From Syntrophaceae bacterium UBA5744 (GTDB lineage: Bacteria; Desulfobacterota; Syntrophia; Syntrophales; UBA2192), in NCBI GenBank assembly GCA_002419215.1, contig DIFQ01000095.1:5323-17097 (forward strand): a DNA stretch of 11,775 nt. The letters run 5' to 3'. Numbering within the stretch: the first letter of the stretch is position 1; every line of letters begins with the position of its first letter. Below, piece by piece: positions 1 to 4,523 of this stretch. The notes below the pieces were generated by a model. The model searched no databases, was not told where the DNA came from, and worked only from the letters and a program-made list of their open reading frames with translations. The position numbers and the translations under genes were made by a program.

Positions 1-17
1 TGTTTCTTCCATCGATA

Positions 18-82
18 ACCCCGTGCCTACCCGGGGTCAGTTGCTCGCAATGACTCATTGGACCGGATAGACGGGACAGACC
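18..82. repeat. Dispersed repeat module: hairpin, CTCGCAATGAC end and diverged 9-mers
   Basis: A short hairpin (ACCCCG at 18-23 with CGGGGT at 32-37) is followed by CTCGCAATGAC at 44/45-54 and then by 9-nt words GACCGGATA, GACGGGACA and GACC at 61-82. Positions 45-73 recur at 2021-2049 with 27 of 29 bases identical, so this is one copy of a dispersed composite repeat and not unique leader DNA. No T-tract follows the hairpin, so I do not call a terminator. No gene is visible in 1-148. Confidence 0.6.
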
Positions 83-90
83 AAGAAAAG

Positions 91-136
91 GGATTCGGGA
101 TTCCGGAATCCGGACTCCGGATGCCAGATTCCGGCC
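91..136. repeat. ATTCCGGA-word repeat tract
   Basis: Overlapping variants of ATTCCGGA/ATTCGGGA/ACTCCGGA fill this stretch and form small self-complementary pieces (TTCCGGAA at 110-117). A similar word mix (CTTCCGGACTCGGG, ATTCGGGATC) lies just after the NusG-like gene at 1702-1733. The kinase-antiterminator gene pair is therefore flanked on both sides by the same word family. Function unknown. Confidence 0.5.
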
Positions 137-148
137 GTGAGGCGGCCT

Positions 149-229
149 GACGAAACAGACGAAACAGACCAAATAGACCAAACAGACCAAAAGGACCAAA
201 CAGACCAAAAGGACGAAACGGACGAAAGA
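149..229 (+). repeat. Nine-unit 9-bp tandem repeat abutting the kinase start codon
   Basis: Nine consecutive 9-nt units of the form GAC(C/G)AAAnn occupy 149-229 with no indel. 176-193 and 194-211 are identical 18-mers. The tract ends exactly at the ATG at 230. Because the period is three codons, the reading frame stays open through it (Asp-Glu/Gln-Thr/Ile/Lys repeats) from a GTG at 137. It carries no Shine-Dalgarno sequence but is A-rich and probably unstructured. It could therefore be a 5' untranslated tract or, less likely, an acidic N-terminal extension. Confidence 0.85.
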
Positions 230-1156
230 ATGGGCAAACTCTACAAGGCGCTTGAAAAAGTCGAGAAGGATCGCGTCCCGGGGAGCGAACCGGAGCTGCG
301 GCAGGAGACGGCGCCGCCGGTCGAGGAAGTGAAAATCGAATTCGACAGGCGGCCCTACCTGGAAGTGCCCCGCGAGATCAAACTGCCGAGCATGGACGAG
401 AAGCTGGTGGCGTACCGCGAGCCGGGCTCCATCGCCGCCGAGCAGTTCCGCAAACTGCGCACGCAGCTGCTGGGCATGCGGCTTCCCACGCCGCCCAAGA
501 CGATCATGGTGACGAGCGCCACCGATACCGAGGGCAAAACACTCGTAGCCACCAACCTGGCCACGGTGCTCGCACACGACCTCAGCAGCTACGCCCTTCT
601 CGTCGATGCCGACCTGCGCAACCCGTCGCTCAGCCGCTGGTTCGCCCTGCAGGCCGGCCGGGGCCTTTCGGACTACCTGACTGCCGGGGCGGGCATCCAG
701 GAGCTTCTCGTCAAGACGAACGTCGACAAGCTCACGATCCTCCCGAGCGGCTCCTCCCAGTCAAACCCCGTCGAGCTCATCGGCTCGAAGAAAATGGAAT
801 CCCTGGTGCGCGAGATGCGCGAACGATACAGCGACCGCTACATCATCTTCGACTCCTCGCCGCTTCTGGCCACCACCGAGCCCAGCGTGCTCACGCGCCT
901 CGTCGACGGGATCATCCTCGTTATCCGGGCGGGTGTCACGCCCCGCGAGACGGTGCAGCATGCGCTTGCCACCGTGGAGAAGGAGAAGGTCCTGGGCATC
1001 GTCCTCAACGACCTCGAGTTCGAGTCGGGGGACCTCGCCTCGCGCTACTTCGGCTCGTCCGAGTACTACTACCGGTACAGGAACAAGGACAACGAACCCG
1101 AAAAACCTCCTCGGAGCTGGCGAAGCCTCTTCCCGTTCTTCAAGAAGGAGGACTGA
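230..1156 (+). CDS. CpsD/CapB-type BY tyrosine autokinase (cytoplasmic, Wzz-less)
   Basis: 308-residue P-loop protein of the bacterial tyrosine kinase family, which autophosphorylates on a C-terminal tyrosine cluster and controls polymerisation and export of polysaccharide together with a membrane Wzz-type partner. Seen in the sequence: start MGKLYKALEK, typical of stand-alone kinases of this kind; Walker A SATDTEGKT with Lys103; Walker A' LLVDADLRNP with Asp126 and Asp128; Walker B IIFDSSPLL with Asp208; and Tyr273, Tyr279-281 and Tyr283 near the C-terminus. No transmembrane segment or Wzz domain is present, so the co-polymerase should be encoded elsewhere, probably upstream. I chose ATG 230 because family similarity starts there. 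A longer reading from GTG 137 would only add repeat-encoded residues. The start has no clear ribosome binding site. The next gene begins 5 nt after the stop, which indicates one operon. Family call firm; substrate polymer unknown. Confidence 0.93.
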   Translation: MGKLYKALEKVEKDRVPGSEPELRQETAPPVEEVKIEFDRRPYLEVPREIKLPSMDEKLVAYREPGSIAAEQFRKLRTQLLGMRLPTPPKTIMVTSATDTEGKTLVATNLATVLAHDLSSYALLVDADLRNPSLSRWFALQAGRGLSDYLTAGAGIQELLVKTNVDKLTILPSGSSQSNPVELIGSKKMESLVREMRERYSDRYIIFDSSPLLATTEPSVLTRLVDGIILVIRAGVTPRETVQHALATVEKEKVLGIVLNDLEFESGDLASRYFGSSEYYYRYRNKDNEPEKPPRSWRSLFPFFKKED

Positions 1157-1161
1157 AGCAG

Positions 1162-1692
1162 ATGATCGAAGAGCCGGGCACACCGGTTGAACTGAAACGC
1201 AGCTGGTATGTCATCCAGACCAAGACGAAGAAGGAACTCGAAGCGAAATCGTATCTCTCCATGAAGGGTGTAGAGGTCTTCAGCCCGACCATGGAGATCG
1301 TCACCGCCCGCGGCGGCAAAATGGTCAGCGAGCAGCGAGCCCTTTTCCCCGGGTACCTCTTCGGGCGCTTCAACCTGCTCGAGGACTACAGCCTCGTGCG
1401 GTGGGGCAGGGGGGTCAGGAAGCTCGTGGGCTTCGGGGCCGAGCCGCTGCCCGTGGCCGACGAGGTGATCGAGCTCATCCGGAACCGGGCGCAGGGCGGC
1501 GAGCTCGTGAAGAAGGCCTGCAGTTTCGAGCCCAACGAACTCGTCCGCGTCCGCTCGGGCCCCATGAAGGATTTGCTGGGCGTCTTCGAGCGATGGGTTT
1601 CCGACTCCGAACGCGTGAGGGTCCTGCTCAACCTGGTGGGCTACCGCCCCGCAGTCGAGCTGCACTACTCGCTGCTCGAAAAGGTCGCATGA
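1162..1692 (+). CDS. NusG-family specialised transcription antiterminator (RfaH/LoaP/UpxY-like)
   Basis: 176-residue NusG paralogue. The N-terminal NGN domain spans about residues 13-110, with RSWYVIQTKTKKELEAKSYL, the conserved FPGYLFGRF (62-70) and VRWGRGVRKLVGFG (79-92). A C-terminal KOW domain follows around 125-176 (ELVRVRSGPMKDLLGVFER). NusG paralogues of this kind bind RNA polymerase and promote read-through of long polysaccharide operons, usually the operon beside them. A good ribosome binding site, AAGGAGG at 1145-1151, lies inside the end of the kinase gene, 10 nt before the ATG. Immediately downstream is a one-kilobase non-coding stretch leading to the large sugar operon, a natural target by position. 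It is not the housekeeping nusG: no secE or ribosomal-protein genes are next to it. I see no ops (GGCGGTAG) element in the leader, so its recognition signal is unknown. Confidence 0.9.
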   Translation: MIEEPGTPVELKRSWYVIQTKTKKELEAKSYLSMKGVEVFSPTMEIVTARGGKMVSEQRALFPGYLFGRFNLLEDYSLVRWGRGVRKLVGFGAEPLPVADEVIELIRNRAQGGELVKKACSFEPNELVRVRSGPMKDLLGVFERWVSDSERVRVLLNLVGYRPAVELHYSLLEKVA

Positions 1693-1699
1693 TGCGACC
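1683..1699 (+). other. Perfect palindrome around the NusG-like stop codon
   Basis: GGTCGCA (1683-1689) and TGCGACC (1693-1699) form a 7-bp stem with the stop codon TGA as the 3-nt loop. No T-run follows, so it is not a standard intrinsic terminator. It may act as an mRNA 3' stabiliser, a weak pause site or a repeat boundary. Confidence 0.5.
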
Positions 1700-1701
1700 G
1701 G

Positions 1702-1736
1702 GCTTCCGGACTCGGGCTTCAGGATTCGGGATCAGA
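1702..1736. repeat. TTCCGGACTCGGG-word tract
   Basis: Degenerate repetition of CTTCCGGACTCGGG / CTTCAGGATTCGGGAT directly after the NusG-like gene. It belongs to the same word family as 91-136 on the other side of the kinase-antiterminator pair. No coding potential. Confidence 0.45.
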
Positions 1737-1748
1737 AAATAGAAAAAG

Positions 1749-2032
1749 AGTCATTGCGAGCCGAGCCTTGCGAGGCGTGGCAATCTTCGTTTGAGATATT
1801 TCAGATTGCTTCGTCACTCCGTCCCTCGCAATGACGAAACAAACGAATTGGACGAGACAGACCAGATAGACGAAACGAACGAAATAAACGAACCAACAAA
1901 AGAAACGATACTACCCCCTCACCTCAATTTTCTCCCGCCAGGGGAGAGGAAGTTCAAGGAAAGGGTCTACACAGGACCGGACCATAGAGATCGTAGATTG
2001 CCACGCCTCGCAAGGCTCGGCTCGCAATGACT
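1749..2032. repeat. Mini-element bounded by a perfect 38-bp inverted repeat
   Basis: 1749-1786 is the exact reverse complement of 1995-2032 (38 of 38 by hand alignment; ends AGTCATTGCGAG and GGCAATCT). A third, diverged half copy lies at 1803-1835 and is also inverted to the first: GTCATTGCGAG 1750-1760 pairs with CTCGCAATGAC 1825-1835, and GCAATCT 1780-1786 with AGATTGC 1803-1809. The interior holds a 9-mer tract (1833-1895) and a small hairpin TCTCCC/GGGAGA (1931-1936/1942-1947). There is no transposase or convincing ORF. It resembles a REP/MITE-like dispersed repeat that could form a large hairpin in DNA or RNA. The GTCATTGCGAG...GCAATC type of repeat is widespread in bacterial genomes. 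Confidence 0.8.
1833..1895 (+). repeat. Seven-unit 9-mer tract, same family as 149-229
   Basis: Seven 9-nt units (GACGAAACA, AACGAATTG, GACGAGACA, GACCAGATA, GACGAAACG, AACGAAATA, AACGAACCA) run in register. They begin within the GAC that ends the preceding CTCGCAATGAC repeat. The word ACGAAATAAACGAACCAAC at 1879-1897 recurs exactly at 10265-10283. Confidence 0.7.
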
Positions 2033-2037
2033 TCTTG

Positions 2038-2069
2038 GACCGGATAGACCAGACAGGCCGGATAGACTG
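2038..2069 (+). repeat. GACCGGATA/GACCAGACA 9-mer tract
   Basis: Units GACCGGATA, GACCAGACA and GGCCGGATA plus GAC follow the inverted-repeat element, as at 61-82. With 2021-2032 it forms the second copy of the composite module at the window start. Confidence 0.6.
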
Positions 2070-2083
2070 AGATTTTTCTTATA

Positions 2084-2149
2084 GTGGTTCACTGTTCACT
2101 GACCACTGATCACCGGTTCAGCGCAGCGAACCCGAGGCCTTCGGCCTCG
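2084..2149. repeat. CACTGATCAC-word tract and adjoining hairpin
   Basis: Words of the type TTCACTGTTCACTGACCACTGATCACC fill 2084-2115. CACTGACCACTGATCACCG (2097-2115) matches the reverse complement of 11680-11698 at 17 of 19 positions, at the far end of the operon. A GC-rich hairpin follows at 2133-2149 (CGAGGCC, loop TTC, GGCCTCG) without a T-tract. It could be a weak terminator for the nusG-like transcript or part of the repeat. Confidence 0.55.
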
Positions 2150-2278
2150 ACATAGGCAAGGCACTCAAGGGAATGAGGCACTGCTGTTCAAGAATGGTTG
2201 TTTCGTCGACCGGGAAGGGATCCCGAGTCGGATGGGCGGGAGCCTGCCTGGAAATTATGACTTTAAATCAATATCCTA

Positions 2279-2306
2279 TTGACAAGGTCAACAGTTGTGG
2301 CAAAAT
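2279..2306 (+). promoter_or_regulatory. Candidate sigma-70-type promoter for the sugar operon
   Basis: TTGACA (2279-2284, perfect -35), a 16-bp spacer, then CAAAAT (2301-2306, 4 of 6 to TATAAT). AT-rich DNA upstream (2252-2278) could act as an UP element. Start of transcription would be near 2313, giving a leader of about 420 nt. Read from consensus only. Confidence 0.4.
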
Positions 2307-2337
2307 ACACTAACTCCTTCCACAGGTACTTGCCACA
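2296..2337. promoter_or_regulatory. Inverted repeat over the candidate -10: possible operator or hairpin
   Basis: TGTGGCAA (2296-2303) and TTGCCACA (2330-2337) are perfect 8-bp inverted copies separated by 26 nt. The left copy covers the candidate -10. The arms are wide apart for a single dimer site (34 bp between starts), so it might be two half sites or an RNA stem at the very 5' end. Confidence 0.3.
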
Positions 2338-2418
2338 CAGGTATGTCGCACTGCGGCAACATCAATCGGTAATTAACCAGCAGAAGAATCAATCATTGAA
2401 AGCCATTTTGCGATGAAT

Positions 2419-2497
2419 CTCCTGTCACTTCAGGTTACAGGCAATGAGGAGTTGAGCCTCTAAGACTTTCGTCTTATGGGGGAGCTGCAGAGGCTTA
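2419..2497 (+). ncRNA. Candidate structured leader RNA, unclassified
   Basis: Two adjacent foldable units. The first has alternative stems CCTGT/ACAGG (2421-2425/2437-2441) or CTCCT/AGGAG (2419-2423/2447-2451). The second is a longer hairpin with an outer stem 2453-2461/2489-2497 (includes AGCCTCT/AGAGGCT) and an inner AAGAC/GTCTT stem (2462-2466/2471-2475) capped by TTTC. It lacks the hallmarks of a GEMM (c-di-GMP) riboswitch and of an ops/JUMPstart element. It could be a riboswitch, a LoaP-type RNA hairpin recognised by the upstream NusG paralogue, or fortuitous folding. Confidence 0.3.
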
Positions 2498-2733
2498 TTT
2501 CCGACCTCCAAAAATTGTAGCTTGGCCGTCAGATTTTCGCTTTTTGCCAGTCACAAGGATGTTCTGAATCCCGGTTCATCATGCATGTTGTTCGTGCGGC
2601 TGGGGTCGGTAAAAACTAAACTCATTCTGATTCAAGGGCTTGTGTCGCAACACCGAAAGTTTGAACTTGAACCACTAAATATCGGAACATTTGTTGCAGG
2701 TCTTTAATACAAATTGGGACAAGGGAGATTGCC

Positions 2734-3894
2734 TTGAAAGAAGTCAGTTCCACTAAGATCAAGCTGGTAAAATCTCATTCCGTAAAACCCGACGTGTTCG
2801 ACGGGATACAGGGATTTTACAATGAGGATTACTTCAACCGCATGCTCTCCCTGGAGCGCAAGAGGACCCAGCGCTCGAGAAAGCCCTTCCTGATGATGCT
2901 CCTCGACATCTCGAAGCTCGTGAACCCCCACCCGAACCTGGTCGTCATCAACAGCATCGGCCGGGTCCTCGATGCGGGCATCCGCGAGACCGACGTGAGG
3001 GGCTGGTATCGAAAGGGACGAGTCATCGGTGTTCTCTTCACAGAGCTGGAGAGTGCCTGCGTGGCCGTGCGCGAGAAGATCTTCGCAAAGCTGCTCCTGT
3101 CGCTGGCGGCCGAGATCGATCGGCAGGACCTCGAGAAAATCGAGGTCACCTTCCACGCCTTCCCTGAGGACCAGGACAAGGGCAACGGAAATGGCAACGG
3201 CCACTTCAACATGAAACTCTACAAGGACCTGCTCGAGGGCAACACCAACAACGGCCTTTCACGGAAGATGAAGCGTTTCATGGACATCGTCGGCAGCCTG
3301 CTGGCGCTCATCCTGTTCTCGCCCGTCATCCTGGCCGTCGCCGCCGCCGTGAAGTTTACCTCCGACGGTCCCGTGCTGTTTCGCCAGGAGCGGATCGGAC
3401 AGTGGGGCGAGACCTTTACGTTCCTGAAGTTCCGGTCCATGCAGGCCAAGCAGGCCGAAAACCCGCACAAGGCCTACATCGAGAAGCTCATCAAGGAAAA
3501 CCAGAGCGCAAACGGCACGGCATGCGACGAAGCCCCGGTCTTCAAGCTCACCGATGACCCCCGGGTCACCCCGGTGGGGCGCTTCATCCGCAAGACAAGC
3601 CTCGACGAGCTGCCCCAGCTGATCAACGTGCTCCGGGGCGAGATGTCCCTCGTGGGTCCCCGGCCCCCCGTGCTCTACGAGTTCGAGATCTACGACGTCT
3701 GGCACCGGATGCGCATGCTGACCGTGAAGCCCGGCATCACGGGCCTCTGGCAGGTCTACGGCCGCAGCAGCACCAACTTTGACGAGATGGTCCGCCTGGA
3801 CCTCAAATACGTCACCGACTGGTCCCTCTGGCAGGACATCAAGATCATCCTCCGGACCCCCTGGGCCGTAATCGCCGGCAAGGGAGCCTACTGA
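2734..3894 (+). CDS. Initiating sugar-phosphate transferase with degenerate GGDEF-like N-terminus
   Basis: 386 residues in two parts. Residues 180-386 are a bacterial sugar transferase (polyprenyl phosphate phosphoglycosyltransferase, PglC/WcaJ catalytic type). They show one membrane segment (about 186-206), RQERIG (217-222), FLKFRSM (230-236), the catalytic Asp-Glu in TSLDELPQ (291-292), SLVGPRPP (305-312) and KPGITGLWQV (332-341). The protein moves a sugar phosphate onto undecaprenyl phosphate and so starts repeat-unit synthesis at the inner membrane. Residues 25-145 follow the pattern of a GGDEF domain (FLMMLLDIS at 52-60; VLDAGIRETD) but have RKGRV (93-97) where GGDEF is expected. An RETD (84-87) sits five residues before it, where the RxxD c-di-GMP-binding I-site would lie. 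A linker GNGNGNG (150-156) joins the parts. The multi-pass N-terminus of WbaP/WcaJ is absent. The TTG start is supported by AAGGGAG at 2721-2727. Catalytic half firm; GGDEF relationship is my inference. Confidence 0.92.
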   Translation: MKEVSSTKIKLVKSHSVKPDVFDGIQGFYNEDYFNRMLSLERKRTQRSRKPFLMMLLDISKLVNPHPNLVVINSIGRVLDAGIRETDVRGWYRKGRVIGVLFTELESACVAVREKIFAKLLLSLAAEIDRQDLEKIEVTFHAFPEDQDKGNGNGNGHFNMKLYKDLLEGNTNNGLSRKMKRFMDIVGSLLALILFSPVILAVAAAVKFTSDGPVLFRQERIGQWGETFTFLKFRSMQAKQAENPHKAYIEKLIKENQSANGTACDEAPVFKLTDDPRVTPVGRFIRKTSLDELPQLINVLRGEMSLVGPRPPVLYEFEIYDVWHRMRMLTVKPGITGLWQVYGRSSTNFDEMVRLDLKYVTDWSLWQDIKIILRTPWAVIAGKGAY

Positions 3895-3908
3895 GCGCGG
3901 AGCGCTCA
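3892..3908 (+). other. Palindrome starting at the transferase stop codon
   Basis: TGAGCGC (3892-3898), loop GGA, GCGCTCA (3902-3908): a perfect 7-bp stem whose first three bases are the TGA stop. No T-run follows. Compare the stop-codon palindrome at 1683-1699. It lies just before the left repeat arm of the first four-helix-bundle module. Confidence 0.45.
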
Positions 3909-3911
3909 ATA

Positions 3912-3940
3912 GCCGACAGCCGACAGCCAACAGCCTGCAG
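3912..3940. repeat. Left inverted arm of four-helix-bundle module 1
   Basis: Three-and-a-half copies of the word GCCGACA/GCCAACA/GCCTGCA. It pairs with the right arm at 4431-4459 in inverted orientation, 25 of 29 positions complementary, enclosing the whole gene at 3946-4347. Confidence 0.75.
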
Positions 3941-3945
3941 AAGAG

Positions 3946-4347
3946 ATGAGAATGGGACCGGGGCGTCAAAATTCAACAGTGAACGGTTTCGAGGATCTTG
4001 AAGTTTGGAAAAGGGCGGCAAGACTTAGTGCCGCGATATACCGCGAACTTCAGAATTTGAAGGATTACGGGTTCCGTGATCAAATCACACGATCCGGTCT
4101 TTCCATACCCAGTAACATCGCCGAAGGTTTCGAGCGGAAATCCCATAAAGAATTCGCTGTCTTCTTAAACTACGCTCGCGGAAGTTGCGGGGAATTGCGC
4201 ACGCAGGTACATATTGGCAGGGAAATTGGCTACATCAGTGCGGCTGCAGGAAAGGCCTGGATGGCAGAGTCAAAAGAAATATCAGCCATGATTACGGCCC
4301 TGATCAAGACCACAAGAGGATTCATCAAAGAGCCGTCAAAACCGTAA
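3946..4347 (+). CDS. Four-helix-bundle protein of the 23S rRNA intervening-sequence (S23/IVP) family, copy 1
   Basis: 133-residue all-alpha protein. The family core begins at GFEDLEVWKRAARLS and runs through YGFRDQITRSGLSIPSNIAEG, the signature IPSN-AEG segment, to a last helix around SKEISAMITALIKT. Members are found in 23S rRNA intervening sequences and elsewhere in genomes, and are structurally related to the Avd protein of diversity-generating retroelements. Known members are basic pentameric bundles that probably bind nucleic acid, but their cellular role is unsettled. The first 13-16 residues do not match the other two copies, so the real start may be ATG 3952 or GTG 3979. No good ribosome binding site is seen. 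Lower GC than the sugar genes on either side, and inverted word repeats directly flank it, both of which suggest acquisition as a module. About 80% identical to copy 2 by eye. Confidence 0.88.
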   Translation: MRMGPGRQNSTVNGFEDLEVWKRAARLSAAIYRELQNLKDYGFRDQITRSGLSIPSNIAEGFERKSHKEFAVFLNYARGSCGELRTQVHIGREIGYISAAAGKAWMAESKEISAMITALIKTTRGFIKEPSKP

Positions 4348-4380
4348 CAACTCCCGTCTTTTCTATTTGTTCTTTGCTTT

Positions 4381-4459
4381 AGGCTGTCGGCTTCTTTTCT
4401 ATGCTGTCGGCTGTAGGCTTCTTTTCTTTGCTGTAGACTGTCGGCTGTAGGCTGTCGGC
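4381..4459. repeat. Right inverted arm of four-helix-bundle module 1
   Basis: Words GCTGTCGG and CTGTAGG repeat with CTTCTTTTCT spacers. The outermost 29 nt (4431-4459) are the imperfect reverse complement of 3912-3940, and shorter pieces (4381-4391, 4403-4417) could pair with the same arm in other registers. Confidence 0.75.
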
Positions 4460-4519
4460 TTTTGTTCTGCCGGCTTCCTACGTGACAAATGACTAAATAC
4501 TGTGAAAGGCAGAACAAAA
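4460..4519 (+). promoter_or_regulatory. 12-bp perfect stem masking the dehydrogenase ribosome binding site
   Basis: TTTTGTTCTGCC (4460-4471) and GGCAGAACAAAA (4508-4519) are exact reverse complements with a 36-nt loop. The 3' arm includes the end of the only purine-rich stretch before the ATG at 4524 (GAAAGG at 4504-4509) and ends 4 nt before the start. The folded mRNA would hinder initiation. Alternatively the pair marks the ends of an inserted segment. Confidence 0.5.
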
Positions 4520-4523
4520 TTCC

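Larger units (their letters stand above)
2150..2733 (+). other. Non-coding leader of the sugar operon
   Basis: About 580 nt of visibly lower GC than the genes around it. I see no convincing gene: a 61-codon TTG-started frame at 2522-2707 has no recognisable motif and no ribosome binding site. What it does hold is a sigma-70-like promoter (2279-2306), an inverted repeat over its -10 (2296-2337) and a folded RNA segment (2419-2497). Its position between a NusG paralogue and the initiating transferase gene suggests a regulated leader. Confidence 0.6.

Noticed and set aside
137..229. N-terminal extension of the kinase from GTG 137 (Asp-Glu-Thr repeats)
   Set aside because: The extension is wholly encoded by the dispersed 9-mer repeat, which also occurs outside genes, and kinase similarity begins at MGKLYKALEK.
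149..229. CRISPR array
   Set aside because: Units are 9 bp and contiguous without spacers; no cas genes.
2233..2248. Second sigma-54-like site (GG-N10-GC)
   Set aside because: Only the GG and GC dinucleotides and a few other bases match; GC-rich sequence makes this spacing likely by chance.
2522..2707. 61-residue open frame in the operon leader
   Set aside because: TTG start without ribosome binding site, no recognisable motif, and it overlaps the region expected to be the operon's untranslated leader.
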